From Rhabditoides inermis (lineage: Eukaryota; Nematoda; Chromadorea; Rhabditida; Rhabditidae), in assembly GCA_963966185.1 (NCBI GenBank), contig CAWZYM010000208.1, positions 1-64,000 on the forward strand: a stretch of 64,000 bases of DNA. The letters run 5' to 3'. Below, in pieces: positions 1 to 12,558 of this stretch. Under the pieces are notes generated by a model, which worked only from the letters and a program-made list of their open reading frames with translations, was not told where the DNA came from and ran no database searches. The first letter of the stretch is position 1. Each line of letters opens with the position of its first letter. Position numbers and translations under genes: made by a program.

Positions 1-118
1 GTTATTGATTGAGTTATCGATTTGGGTACTTCGTACTTTATTGATCGATTCAGGCAATTCAAAACACTTACCGCACCTACAACAAGAAGATGTCTTTCAC
101 CAAGAAGGTGAGAGAGAT

Positions 119-140
119 GAGAGAGAGAGATGAGAGAGAG

Positions 141-190
<50 letters not shown>
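119..190. repeat. (GA)n microsatellite
   Basis: Nearly pure GA dinucleotide run with a few A interruptions. The flanking bases 1-1480 contain no ORF with coding character that I can support. The open frames here are open only because GA/CT repeats contain no stop codons. Confidence 0.95.
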
Positions 191-194
<4 letters not shown>

Positions 195-683
195 AAGATG
201 TTGGCTTCAGACATATTCGGATGACACCTTCCCCGCTCTACAAACGTGCTTCTCGCATTCTTCACGAAATACAGCGGTGATTTTATTTCGATGTACTTAG
301 ATTGTGAAATATCACTACTGGAGATTACGAAATACTTTTCAGCCAATGCGGGCAAAGAGTTCGAAGGATCGTCATGAGAAAAAAACGCAATATTTCTGTA
401 ATTGGTTTCTGATAAAGTGATGTTAAAATGCTATCGACCTGATTTTTCTTCTTGAACAACAAATACACGTACAAAGTTTCCTCCTTAGTATTACTCAATC
501 ACTGTACTGTACGCATAAACATAAACAGTATTCACATCCTGTCTGACTGTCATTCAATCTCATATTATCAACACATAGTTCTGAAAAAGGTTCTCAACCT
601 AAATATGTACTGTTAGGTTTGTAAACACGTACCAGCACAATGTCTACCCTTACCATTCATACTTTGGCTAAGGGTAAGATAAA

Positions 684-719
<36 letters not shown>

Positions 720-821
720 AAAGAAGAGGAAGTCAACAAACAAAGCATGCTCAAAAAAACGCCTTGTCCCAACTGCCCGTGTTTCTGTTTTCCCGTTCCC
801 TTTGTCATCGTGGGTATCTGC

Positions 822-893
<72 letters not shown>
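684..893. repeat. Paired (GA)n and (CT)n tracts
   Basis: A GA run (about 684-714) is followed about 110 bases later by a CT run (about 822-892). On one strand the two can pair as an imperfect hairpin. No gene is recognisable around them. Bases 900-1480 may hold the missing first exon of the transporter gene that starts being readable at 1488. Confidence 0.9.
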
Positions 894-895
<2 letters not shown>

Positions 896-1487
896 TCGCC
901 CAGGCCTGTTCGGAGTGTCGATGCTCCAGCGAGATTAGATCGCCTCTTCCACCGCCCTGGGGGTATCGCCCCACACTGTCTCCTCTCAAATCATCCCATG
1001 TTGCAGCCCTGTTATTTACTTGTTTACAGTGTTGTTTACAGTGTTGTTTACTGATTTGTTCACATGTTTGTTTACAGGATGATGCGCTCGCTGCCTCGTT
1101 TCGAGTCGCCGGCGGTGCGAACGTGGGTTTTTGGATGCGTTTCAGCATCTTTACAATATTGAGTTTGTGAATTATACGCAATCTGTCAGATGGACTGTCC
1201 TCTGGTTTGTTTCCTATGGTACAACGACCTCATAGCCCCCATCTAGCCCCATCCATCCTAGCATAGCGATGAGCGCATGGTAGCGGCATAGCGAGATGCA
1301 TAGCGACAAAGCGATGCATAGTTCATGTAGCCCCTCACAACGCGTGTTTTCGAATGAAACTGTGATCCGTGACCTTACACCATACTGCTCGAAGAGTGGT
1401 CAGTCGCTTCGGAGACATTGTTTGGTGTTAAAATGATTTGAAGTGATTACGGCTTGTTGCGAAATAGTTGGAACTTTGCTCTTGCAG

Positions 1488-3257
1488 CGCTGTCTCATTC
1501 GTCGCTGCCTCCTCGCTCGTCTCCCTCCTCGGAAAGATCGCCGTCACTCGATTCTTCTTCGACTATCCCATAGTCATCCTCCTACTGCAACACACACTCA
1601 CTCTGCTCGGCGTGGAAACCGCGCGGTGAGAAAACAACCAACAAACAAACAAACAAACAAACCACAACAATGCAGGGTGGCGTCCGTGTCGAAGCTGGCG
1701 CCGTACTCGTTCGAGAAGGGTCGCCGCCTGCTGCTCCCGTCTCTTCTCCTCGCCTTCTCCTCCTGGCTCACGCTCTGCTCCTTCGAAGGAATCGCCATGC
1801 CCGCATTCGACGCCGTCAAGAGGTACGTTTCGCATGTTGTTACGTCGTCTAAGTATAGTGTACAGTGGGTGGGCAAATCAGTTGCCACCAGTAGAGAGCG
1901 CAGAGTGAACAGAGTGCGAGGCGGCTAAACACGATAGACATGCGAGAGCACGCAAATGAATTCACATTCAAACTTTCGCGCCCGTGCGCGCACTTTTCAA
2001 ATGCGGAACGAACGAGCGGAGTGGTGGCGGAACTAAATTTTCCCTGGACTGTATGTGTTCTCGGCTGAACCCCCACTACTAGGCGGCCTAGAATCTGTCC
2101 TATATAGGCGACTAAAATCTTTGAACTAGGCACCTATACGAATAACCGTAGTGCACTATGTAGGAGAGATTCTAGGCGACTATATAGGAGGGAACTAGGC
2201 TACTATATAGGAGGGAACTAGGCGACTATGTAGGAGAAGTTTTTTTTCTTCCAATTTTCAAAACAGTTTTAAAATGACGTAATTTTGTTCAAAAATAAGA
2301 ATACAATTGTACAAAAGTATTATCATCAGCAGTACAATAGCTTGGCCACGACAAGATTTGAACTTAAGATCTACCATTTATCACATGTTTACTACTCTGC
2401 ACTCTTACCACTGCGCTATCCGGGCACCACGGCGGGAACGTCTCTTTTGAGTACACAATCCCGCAGCAAGAAATATACGTTTAGCACTTTCATGACTCGG
2501 TTTTTTGATCAAGAACATGCGTGAATACTCAAAAACTAAAGCGCAACAGCATGCGCACTCCTTTGATGACATTTATATTGATTTGATAAAGATAATACAA
2601 TCATGTTTTCTTCCTACATAGTCGACTATCTAGTCAACTATGTAGGCGAAACAAGCAGCTGTCCTATATAGTCGACTAGCTAGTCGCCTAGTTTCCGAAA
2701 TCCATTCTAGTCTCCTACTAGGACGGGGGCCAGATTCTAGTTTCCTAGTAGGACGGTCCAGGCTAGTTCCCCTATCACCTTTGAATGGATATGCAGCATA
2801 CGTGTCATTCAATGTTTTTTTCATTTTTTTTGAAATGTTTTTTTTCATAATATTCAGCAGAATGGAGTTTAAAATCGAAAATATGTACGTTTCAGCACAG
2901 GTGTAGCAAATTACAAATGACATTGAATAGCAAGATGCTTGTGGTAACGGATTAGGCAGCAATCTGCGACCACTAGGTTCACGCCCGCGCTGACTCTGCT
3001 CTTCGCTGGAGTCCTTGCCAGGAAGGGAAACAAGGGAGAGAGGCCGCAGGTCGCTGCCACTCTCCTAGTCTCCTTCTTCTCCTCCCTCTCCGGTGCGTCC
3101 CAATCTCTCTCTCTCTCTCTCTCGTTCCCTCTCTCTCTTTCCATCTCCTTCTCTCCATCTCTCCATCTCCATCTCTTTCTTTCTCTATCTCTCTATCTCT
3201 TTCTCTCCATCTCTCTTTCCATCTCTCTCTCCATCTCTCTCTCCCTCTTTCTCTTTA

Positions 3258-3288
<31 letters not shown>

Positions 3289-3716
3289 TGAACCCTCTTC
3301 CAGTGAATATGCTCGTCTCGCTCGATCGCTTCTCCATCTTCTATGGCTTCCTGGCTGCCGCCTTCCAAGCAATCGCCTACCTCAACATCGAACAGTCCGC
3401 CAGGGATTTGAGGTGGGAGGGAGGGAGGGAGAGAGAGAGGGAGAGAGAGAGAGAGAGAGAGACAGACAGAGAGAGAGGAGAGAGAGACAGAGAGAGAGGA
3501 AAGGAGGAGAGAGAGAGAGGGAGGAGAGAGAGGGAGGAGAGAGAGAGAGAGTGAGAGGGAGGGAGGAGAGAGAGAGGGAGGAGAGAGAGAGAGGGAGGAG
3601 AGAGAGAATAGATTCCCTCTCTCTCTGCAGCCCTCTCGAGATGGTCTACCTGCACTCGTTCAACTCGCTTGTCATCTTCCTCGTCGCTGATATTGTTCAG
3701 GTAAAAAAAGAGAGAT

Positions 3717-3771
<55 letters not shown>

Positions 3772-4769
3772 GAGCGAGAGAGTGAGAGAAATCCCCTTCC
3801 CCCAGGACGAGATCCGTGACGCATTCATGTTCCTGATGACGTCAGAAACGCCGGCCTTCTGCCTCGTCTTCCTCCTCCTCCTCGCAGCCGGTCGGTTACG
3901 GTAGACAGTAAATGGATTACGGTAGTACGGTTTCCTGTAGCTAGACGGTAGTATTTAGACGATTGGGACAACACAAATATTGTAGCGTAGTAACGTTGCG
4001 TTAAAAGAATGTCGGTTATGAACGAGCCGTTGCTAGTCTCCGAACAGTGGAAAAAAATGAGATAATCGAGTGGAACGTTTGCAGCAATATGTTATAAACG
4101 ACTCAGCTCAGTTCTGTCAAGTTTTGTATTTTTTTCCTCTTCAAAAGCAAAGACCATAAATTAACGCCGACAGAAAACGCAGCAATAAATAAGCTGAGTG
4201 AAACGTATGCTCGTGTTCCAATGTACTAATACTTTCTATCCAGGCGCTCTCTACACCCTCTCGCTCTTCCACGCTCTCTCGCATCACGGCGCCCTCGCCA
4301 CCACTGTCATCTCCAACGTGCGCGCCTCCGCCGAGGTAAGCACGCAAGCGTGAGCAGAAGCGCAAGCGCAAGCGTGCGCGTAGGCGTAAGCGTAAGCGTG
4401 AGCGCATACTGATGAATTCGGAGACATTTATCATCGATACTTTCCATTTTCAAACAGGTTACGTTTCGTACAACACACAAGACTACGTCGATGAATTGCT
4501 TGATAATTTCGTCAGCCTTGCAAACGTGACCATAAATCTTATCAATTGTTTAAATATTGTTGAATCCAGCTGCTGTTCGCGTCGTCTTTCTCCATCTACA
4601 TGTTCTACGACCTCACATTCAACGCGTTCAACTGGGTGAGCAAATCAATCAATAGATCAATCAATAAATCGATATCCAGGTGGGCCTGATCGGCTGCGTC
4701 GCTTCCGGATGGCTGTTCTATCGTCAGACCGCCAGGGAGCAGACCATCAACTGGGCGCAGAAGGCCTAG
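1488..4769 (+). CDS. Nucleotide-sugar transporter, SLC35 family (5' exon not found)
   Basis: Multi-pass membrane protein expected to carry nucleotide sugars into the Golgi or ER lumen. Nine exons join in one frame: 1488-1625, 1676-1822, 2977-3092, 3304-3412, 3631-3700, 3806-3890, 4244-4335, 4570-4635 and 4680-4769, about 303 residues. Most exons are hydrophobic helices; characteristic stretches are AVKRFTPALTLLFAG across the exon 2/3 junction and LHSFNSLVIFLVADI in exon 5. The C-terminus ends in a helix plus the polar tail EQTINWAQKA. Order and size fit the SLC35D/UST74c/SQV-7 type (known family length about 320-350). The first readable exon opens in the middle of a codon after TTGCAG, so a start-bearing exon of roughly 20-40 residues lies upstream and was not identified. 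Intron 2 (1823-2976) carries a repeat element; introns 3-5 are almost pure CT or GA. The substrate cannot be predicted. Confidence 0.85.
2050..2770. repeat. Inverted cluster of TAGGCGACTATATAGGAG-like motifs inside intron 2
   Basis: Between about 2080 and 2240 the motif CTAGGCGACTATATAGGAG recurs at least four times in one orientation. Between about 2620 and 2765 related motifs (CTATATAGTCGACTAGCTAGTCGCCTAG, given in two parts: CTATATAGTCGACTAG and CTAGTCGCCTAG) occur in the opposite orientation. A tRNA-like stretch lies between them. Two clusters in opposite orientation suggest a short non-autonomous mobile element of about 0.7 kb inserted in the transporter gene's intron. Confidence 0.6.
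2343..2433 (-). repeat. tRNA-like sequence with A and B boxes (SINE head or tRNA pseudogene)
   Basis: On the minus strand, GATAGCGCAGTGGTAAGAG resembles an internal A box and AGTTCAAATCTTG resembles a B box, about 50 bases apart. I could not pair a convincing 7-base acceptor stem, so I do not call a functional tRNA. It lies between the two inverted motif clusters of the intron 2 element. Confidence 0.5.
3106..3790. repeat. (CT)n and (GA)n tracts filling introns 3-5 of the transporter gene
   Basis: CT-rich 3106-3286 lies in intron 3 just before its acceptor. GA-rich 3413-3608 starts immediately at the donor of intron 4. GA-rich 3717-3790 occupies most of intron 5. The exons between them are clean coding sequence. 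Confidence 0.95.
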
Positions 4770-4858
4770 ATACGTTTCACCATACGTTTCACCACCCCGA
4801 TACGTTTCACACCCGTTTCACAGGTTTACAAATAGTGCAATCCTCGGCAATACTATGT

Positions 4859-4864
4859 AATAAA
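4859..4864 (+). promoter_or_regulatory. Probable polyadenylation signal (AATAAA)
   Basis: AATAAA about 90 bases after the TAG of the transporter gene, a normal distance for a nematode 3' end. The following stretch 4870-5500 shows no gene. Confidence 0.6.
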
Positions 4865-5504
4865 CTTTATATAAATGCATTTGGTCATACAAGCGGAGAG
4901 ATTCATTTACCGGTGGCGGGCCCGCAAAAGCGATTGATAAGTGTTAAAGTGTTAAATGTGTGACGTCATCGGCTCATAGGACTCATGTTTCGGATGATTA
5001 GGTGGTGGGTGACTCTGGTGGATAGCTTGTGGCTGCTCGCTTCGATTACTGTATCCGCGGGGTGCGACGGTGGACAGCCACCCAGGAGGAGGTACTGCAA
5101 ATAAAACAGTTTCATATGTAGTTTTAATATTTTTCATGTTCGATGAATCTCCCATTGAAATTATCACATTTATACTGCATATGTTTTAGACGTGAAACAG
5201 AAGTGTATAGCAAAGTTCATGAATACAGGAACAACTGTTAAAATTATTGTAACTGTGATCGTCGAAAAAGAAAAGTTACTTTGTGATTGTACATATATGT
5301 AGTTTGTATTATATAATGCCATGTTATACTCATAATTGCACCGCGATTTCCATTACATTGCATTCCAGATACCATCTTTCTTGTGAGTGTGAAACGTATT
5401 TGAAAAAGTGAGTAAATAAAATATGTATTTATGTTTGCCAGTTTACCTTGGCTCGCTTTATCTCGTACACAGCCCCTCGCCGGAACGGACGCATAAACCT
5501 GTAA

Positions 5505-5812
5505 ACGATATATTTTTTTTTTTTTTTTTTTTGTTTAGCCGGTTGAATCCGGGGTCCTCCTAGTCGAGAACAAGATAGGGTTCTTGGATTACGACGACGT
5601 CAGCAGAGGTAGTTGGGTTGGTTGGCGTCGGACGTCTTGAATTCCGTTCTTGAGTCCGTAGATAGTGCTGTGACGCCTTCTGGCTACCATGAGAGTGGAT
5701 TGCCACACCACAGGGGCTTTGTGAATTTCGCAAGAATGGTTGACTCCGAGGGGGATCGAACCAGCGACCGTGAGATTGAGAGACGAACGCTCTATCCACT
5801 GAGCCGCGCCCC
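5505..5812 (-). mobile_element. tRNA-derived SINE with poly(A) tail
   Basis: Read on the minus strand, the element starts at about 5812 with GGCTCAGTGGATAGAGC (A-box-like). It continues to GCTGGTTCGATCCCC (B-box-like) at about 5750 and ends in an A run (plus-strand T run at about 5511-5532). A tRNA-like head, unrelated body and A tail are the classic SINE layout. The anticodon arm does not pair well, so this is not a tRNA gene. Target-site duplications were not resolved. Confidence 0.7.
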
Positions 5813-5830
5813 CGGCTCAGTGGATAGAGC
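5790..5830. repeat. Perfect hairpin: inverted copies of the SINE A-box segment
   Basis: GCTCTATCCACTGAGCC and its reverse complement GGCTCAGTGGATAGAGC flank the spacer GCGCCCCC. The first copy is the 5' head of the SINE; the second is an extra 17-base copy in the other orientation just outside it. Confidence 0.85.
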
Positions 5831-6594
5831 TATATTGATTGATTTATTGACTTATTGATTTCTCGTCACCCACCACAAGTTGAGGAGACAGCAAATGGAG
5901 CACGCAAGGTTCACAGGAACGTCTTTTATGAAGTTGAGTGGAATTCTGAAACGTATTCTTTTATCCGTGAAACGTATCGATTTCAGTTTCTTCTCTTTGT
6001 TGCAGTGTGGGATGAAAGGACGCGAGGGAATGAAAGGAAAGGACACAAGTCGGGAGAGATCACTATCTCGAACGGGAATCTCGGAGAGTGCAGATCCCAA
6101 GGCTAATAAGGGGCTTGCAAAAGGGGAAGACATCGATGACAAATAAAAAAAAACTAACAACCTTGCTGCACTGTTTCCATTGCAGTAACCAACGATCTCG
6201 CCCACCATAATCACGACAAATTGAAAGTCATTGTCGCCTTCACAAGTGCCTGCCCTTCTTCCAATTGGACACAATGTACATCCCACTACAGTCACTCCAG
6301 CAATACTTGTTACACTCATTACAGTTGCAACCGTTGATGTAACAGCTACAACTTCAATTACAAGTTCCGACCTCCCTTGCATCGACGGCTCTAAAATCAC
6401 CACTTTCTATTTCTCTATCTACATTTGCTCCCGCAACCAACCTTTCCTGCCCTATCCGTACACACTTGCTGCCTGTCCAACAGACAGCAAACAGCAAACG
6501 GGACGTCTTTGATGAAGTTCCTTACCCCCACCCACCTCTTCACCCCCACCTCCTCAATTCTCCATCAACTCCATCATCTCCATCCATTCCCCCC

Positions 6595-8795
6595 TTACTT
6601 GCTGCTCCCTTCGACGAACAGTCCGAGGACGAGGCTGGCGATGAACGGCGCGATTCCCAGCACACACGCGAACAGCATGTACGCTATGAACAGACGGAGC
6701 ACCTAGACAGAGACAGCATAGCAAGTGGGGTAGTTTTCGATATTTCGATGTGCCATCCATTCTTCCAAATTTGCATGCCCGCTGGGCTAGGTCGCTGCAC
6801 TTTTCCGAACCATTCCCGTTATGAATATAGAATATGATAGAGTTTGTTGTTTGATAAATTCTTAAAATGCTATCGTCTTTCTCGGTACTCTGTTTATTAA
6901 CTGTTTCATAAATATTGCACCAGTCGTCTCAAAATAGCTTAAGTGATTGCTTTGAAACACATGTGGTATGTAAAGCAACATACAAACCTGCTGGATCTGA
7001 CGACTTAATGCAATAGATGTGCAGAGCTTGGCACCGCGGAGGCGGGCCCTGATAACAACATGTAAACAAATAAACAAACAAACAAACAACTCACCATATT
7101 CTCACGCCAAAATAGCACATCGCTATCATAAACACTATGGAGAGAATGCCGAGATAGAGGAAGAGCATAACTCTGAAAAACACATATATTGATAAGAATA
7201 TCGATTTATCGATCGCTTACCGGTTACGTATCTGTTTTGGTGTGTTAAAGATGACGAATGGATGGTGACTGGCCATCGCTCTAGTTTCCGGCAAGCGAGG
7301 ATACAGCGCCTGAACATATAAAAAATGTAAGATGTTTAGTGGGCCCCCCTTTCGAGGGCCTGCAGAGGATTTCCGTCATTCTCTTAATATGCACAGACGC
7401 ATAACGTAACCTCTCAACGGTCATTTTCGAGACCATTCGGCCCTCTCAAAATTGATTGACTGGAAATCACTTGTAAATGAGTTGTTTCGATACAGTATCT
7501 GTGTATCTAGGAATCTTGAAGGAGCAGTGGCGACTTATTTTTGACTTGGAGTATTTTTTTGAATACCTAACACATTTGCAATTTTCGCGAAAGAACGGGG
7601 ATTCTGAGTGAGATTCGAATCTGCCACTGCCACGGATGCAGACGAAAATTTGAATTACCCGCCAACGCTCATACTGCACGTTCTGGTCGGAGACATATGC
7701 GCAAATGAACGACGATTTCGCATTTGCTTTATGGCTCAGTGCATGTGTGCTGCGTTGTGGCCCATGTCCCACGAGCTTCGCGGGTTCGATTCCTGTTACT
7801 GCCAAATGTTTTGCTCGTGTAATGAGGAGTTGTGGCAGGTTGTGGGGGAAATAAGTCGCCACTGTTCCTGTTCAAACTTTATGAAATCGCACAAATTTCA
7901 CCATGATGTTCCTAAAAGAAATCCTGATGTTCCACATTGAGATATGATGCGTGGAGACAAGCGCATTTGCATAATTTCCTCATTTTCTTCTACTGCTGGC
8001 CCTCGAAAACGGGGGACCCACTATAATTTTTGCTTTTCAACAAAGAATTGCAAATGCCATCAGAATTGCAGTAGCTTTCATGTTATGTTTGTGAAACGTA
8101 AAGAGATTTCTGAAGAGATCAAAGTAACTTTTTTGTGTGAAACATATTCACTCACCTCCAATATCTTCTGGTCTTTCTCGCTGTGGAGGCTGAGATAGAG
8201 ACTCGTGCAGATGCAGGCAGGGATACTGTAAGAGTACTGTAATGCAAAATACTACTGTATCGCACGAGTATACTGCAACTTCAAAAATACAGTATTCAAA
8301 AGTACAGTACCTGTATGTTATCAGACAGACGAGATACATCCGCCAGCCGTGTACCCACACCCCGAACTCGTGGCACACCTGTATTGATTTACATATTGAT
8401 TTACTTTTTTTACAACTACGAAACTACGTACCAATTTTTGAAAATACATTTTTATCTGCGCAAATGTGACAATAATCTTTAATACATTTGACATCTCGCA
8501 TTCAATTCACAACTTATTTAGATTATGATTCGTTGGTCGATTGACTTTTTGCCCTCCAAAAGGTTTGCATTCAAAAAAAAATAGTCCCAATATAGGCGCG
8601 TGCTATCTCGTTTCAGACCACTCGATTTCAGAGTACTCTCTACTCTCTCACTATCGCGTTTCATACCCATTTCCGGAGTGTGAGGCATGCGAAATAGTGC
8701 GCGAGGAGAGAGAGCGCAGGTGTGAGGAGGGAATAATGGACAGACAAAAGGCCCTCGTGGCTGTGTGAGATGACGGGCATCTTTGGTGCTTTTGC

Positions 8796-8856
<61 letters not shown>

Positions 8857-10112
8857 GAAGGAGGAGAGAGGGGGAGGGAGCGAGGGAGAGAGGGAGGGAG
8901 AGAGAGAATAATCGTAGAGGCTATAATGGGATGTTGGACACACCACCACGGAAGCAGTAATACTGACAGGCACGGAAATTACCTATGATGACCAATGATC
9001 ATAAAACACAACTGGTTACTTAATGAATACAGTAATGTAAAGTAACTTACCATATAGTACATGAAGAAGAAGACGAGCAGAATGTTCATGCCCATCATTT
9101 GTGTGACACTCGCGAGCACAGCGAACTAGAAAATTAATAAAGTAGTACGCAAAACGCAAATTACTATTGACGAACACGTTAGTTCAGTTTTCAACATTAT
9201 GTTTTGGTTCGGAAATCGGATTACCTGCACCAGAGTTGATTTGGCAGATGAGGAGTAGCCAAGACACAGCGAGAGCTGGAAAATACAATGATTCAAGGTA
9301 TACAATACAACTTTACGATATTCTGATATTGATTTGTTTTTGAATTAGATGATAGTCTATTCTAAAATCAACACGATCATCTTTTTATCATCCACCCTCT
9401 CTCTTCTCTTTCTCCCTTTCTATTTATTTTTTATGTTCTCCCATTATCTCTCATTTTCTCATTGTCAGCGGATCGACGGGTCCACAACTCATGTCAGCAC
9501 TCAAAAAAACATCTGCGTTTAGTCTTCAATTATAAAGTGTTCAGAATGTGCTTCACATGAACACATGTTAAAATTCTGAACAGACACTTTTTGGAAACTT
9601 TTTCGTCACAACTACTTTGTAACAGCTGATTGTGACAGCTGATTTTGAAAAAAAACGATTCGAAATTAGCAATCATCCCGAGAACTGAACTGACCTCATA
9701 GTAATAGTTTTATTCGCATGCATTTGTGGTGAACATTCGATGTTTTCTGTATCGATTTCACTTTGTTTATTTTTTTCATACCGTATGCCATTGCTCATAA
9801 TGCTGTCTTGCTCTCCAAATGTACACGGTAATAAACTTATCATAACTTATCAAGTAAATAAGAAGGAAATGCAATATGATGATCGGCAATGACGCCAATG
9901 CCTGACCTTGTGCGAGCTCATCTGATAGGGCACAGCTATGCCGGCGAGAATCGACCACATCAGAGTGAGTAGGGTGTTCTGCAGGATGAGGAACCTGCAA
10001 ACATTAGGTTCATTCTGTTTACTATTCTTCTTTTGTTAGTTTCTTTCTTGTATTCTGTTTTCATTCGCACACACGAGAAGACAAGGCCCTTTAGCGATCG
10101 AGTGAGCAATGA

Positions 10113-10154
<42 letters not shown>

Positions 10155-10619
10155 AGAGAAAGAGAGAGAAAGAGAGAAAAGGAGAAAGAGAGAGATAGAG
10201 AGAGAGGAGGGTAAGAGAGAGGTAACATGCCTGAATACAAGCGACAGGGTTCTGGAGTGTTTGATGATGACTGCTATGGTAAATGCGGCTACGGGCAGGT
10301 TGAACAGAGTGACCGCACGCATCGTCGACAGGTACGCGGGTAGGAGGGGCGACGACTGGAATGTGGAATCGTACTATTTTAAAAGTATTCTTTGCGAACA
10401 ATCCTATTTAACCTATCTCACTCACTGATTTAATATCTCACTCACTGATCGTGATAGTTAGATACGCGGTAAGCAGAGACGACTGGAACAATATGAGAGA
10501 GAGAGAGATAGAGAGAGAAACCTACTTGCCTGTGCGAATGTAACTGCAGCCGAGTGTATCCTCTCCGCCAGATGAAGATCCTCATAGTCATCGGAAGTGT
10601 CGATCAGCGACGAGTCCAT
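6595..10619 (-). CDS. 7TM chemoreceptor, nematode Srh/Sri/Str-like serpentine receptor
   Basis: Putative G-protein-coupled chemosensory receptor of the plasma membrane. Eleven exons keep one frame for 300 residues: 10530-10619, 10231-10355, 9907-9994, 9225-9275, 9051-9125, 8311-8378, 8156-8225, 7221-7309, 7095-7172, 6988-7048 and 6595-6702. The start is the first ATG of exon 1 (MDSSLIDTSDDYEDL). Hydrophobic segments include LFNLPVAAFTIAVII, LILQNTLLTLMWSILAG, ILLVFFFMYYM, VMLFLYLGILSIVFMIAMC and LRLFIAYMLFACVLGIAP. The last is preceded by SRQIQQ, like the RQxQ before TM6 in Srh/Sri proteins. A clear TM7 is missing. The TAA at 6595-6597 overlaps a good donor (CAA|GTAAGG), so the gene may continue: hydrophobic coding-like sequence lies at about 6220-6390 on the same strand. 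Introns 1 and 2 use GC donors. The subfamily is uncertain. Confidence 0.75.
7722..7800 (+). repeat. tRNA-like A/B box sequence (SINE-like) in an intron
   Basis: ATGGCTCAGTGCATGTGTGC resembles an A box, and CGGGTTCGATTCC about 40 bases later is a near-perfect B box. It lies in intron 7 of the receptor gene (7310-8155). The acceptor stem does not pair, so a SINE fragment or tRNA pseudogene is the better reading. Confidence 0.5.
8795..8910. repeat. (GA)n microsatellite in receptor intron 5
   Basis: GA run with occasional G insertions, in the intron between receptor exons 8311-8378 and 9051-9125. Confidence 0.95.
10108..10222. repeat. (GA)n microsatellite at a receptor splice donor
   Basis: The GA run (CT on the gene's strand) begins a few bases inside the intron that follows the receptor exon 10231-10355. 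Confidence 0.9.
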
Positions 10620-10699
10620 CTTTAAATATGCAAATTATTACTTTGTGATTCATAAACTGGTAATTATGTAGTCGCAATCAACGAATAGACAAATGTTCG

Positions 10700-10885
10700 T
10701 TTATTGAAATGAAGTACATACTCACGTATTGTTATAGGACACAAGTGGAAGGTGTCACGAAACAATCGCAGGAAACACACTACGAAAACCACAATGCGAT
10801 TATATTTATGAAACAGGCCATCTGACACGTTAGGATCACAAGGAGGGATAGAGGAGAAAGAGAGAGGGGAGGGAGAGAGAGAAAG

Positions 10886-10923
<38 letters not shown>

Positions 10924-11741
10924 GGAAGCAATGGGAAGAGGGAGTAGTATATTTTGTATATTAGCTCCTTTACGACACAACAACACTTATATATAGTGCG
11001 CGACTGGGAAACCATATTGTATTGAAATTCGAGTGAGTAACCGGAAGTGATTTGCATAATTATGCCCAGCGGAAGAATATGACTGCGCATCTCTCGTGCA
11101 TTCAGAGCGGGGGAAGCCCCAATTACCGAATGGAATGAGTCATGCTGTCATCGGAAAAGAATAAATGCGCATTTATATATACATTTCATTTCCTCGTATG
11201 AAAACGTGATTCTCAAACGTGCAAAAACTCTTCGTCTTCTTTCTGAAAAGTAGCATAATTACGTGAGCTGCAAACCTTATTAAGACATAAGATTGTGCGG
11301 TATGTAAAATGAAAACTCATAATCATAATCCAAGAAACACTGCGTGGGTATATAATCCAATTAAAAATTCGTGCATGCCTAATAAAACTTGCGAGTGTAT
11401 TGAATACGAAATGAAGAGGCGGCGCGAGTGAGAAAAAGAGATATAGGAAAGTCGAAAGAACAACGACCAATCCACTTGCTTAGTGTTTCAGACATCTGAC
11501 TAGAACCCCTACAACTCTCGCGAAAAGGTTTCAGTGTCGTCTTGTGATGAGCGGGGAAGATTATATAATCTGTGGTGATAAAGCGATAAGGGGGTGATTA
11601 GCGACACCTCTGGTGCTTGAGCTGAGAGGGGTCCGTGAGATAAAACGGGGACCGATCGCAAACCGATCTCATCGACGGATCATCGAGACGCAATTCAACT
11701 GTTTATTTATGAGATGCGCACCGTGTGAAACTGCAGAGAAC

Positions 11742-11778
<37 letters not shown>

Positions 11779-12510
11779 AGGGAGAGAGAGAAGGAGAGAG
11801 AGAGAGGGAAAAGTAAGGGAGGGAATTCGCGCACATATGCCACTGTTTAGATGTGGTTCTAATGGTCGCATAAAATGAATAAAACAATCATGATTCAATG
11901 ATTCATGCATACAGATATCCACAACATTACTTTTTTATAAGAAAAGGGAACGCGCGAGGTACAATTGGCTATATGATATCCATCGAGCGATAGGAATAAA
12001 ATATTAGCCCGCCCCCATATCCAAGGTAAGCGAGAGGTAATAAAAAGCATACATGCACACCTATGCATTGTAATTATAACACATTGTACTATTACAAAAC
12101 AAAATCGGCTAATTCAATTCAATTATTTATCATTGCGTATTCAGAAAACATATGGGGACAAAAATGTGTGGCTGTAATAAGTGGTGCAACGTATTTGTGA
12201 TTAAGATCAAATCAAAGAATGGTAAAACAGATACAAATGCGCCTAATCAAATATTATCTTGATTGTTCGTACCGCGAGATTCTGAAGATTCTGAATCATT
12301 TTGGAATGGAAAGAATGATGATTGAATCATGTGCAGCTACTTGTAAGGAAACAAAACGGAAAAAAAACATCCGTGTCCGAAAAAAAATGAGCTTTGGTCA
12401 CTGCTAACGAATAACGGAGGCAGTTTTGGGGGAGGTAATAGTTCGCCTCCAGAAACGCTATGTAATCCTTTTGGTCTCGGGAGTAGAAGAGAAAGAGAGA
12501 GAAAGAGAGA

Positions 12511-12558
<48 letters not shown>

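Noticed and set aside
640..1170. Long ORFs across GA/CT runs (many places, e.g. 640-1170, 3093-3904, 33762-34745, 40434-41228)
   Set aside because: They are open only because GA and CT repeats contain no stop codons; translations are Arg-Glu or Ser-Leu runs.
2343..2433. A functional tRNA gene
   Set aside because: A and B boxes are present but no acceptor stem or clean anticodon arm pairs.
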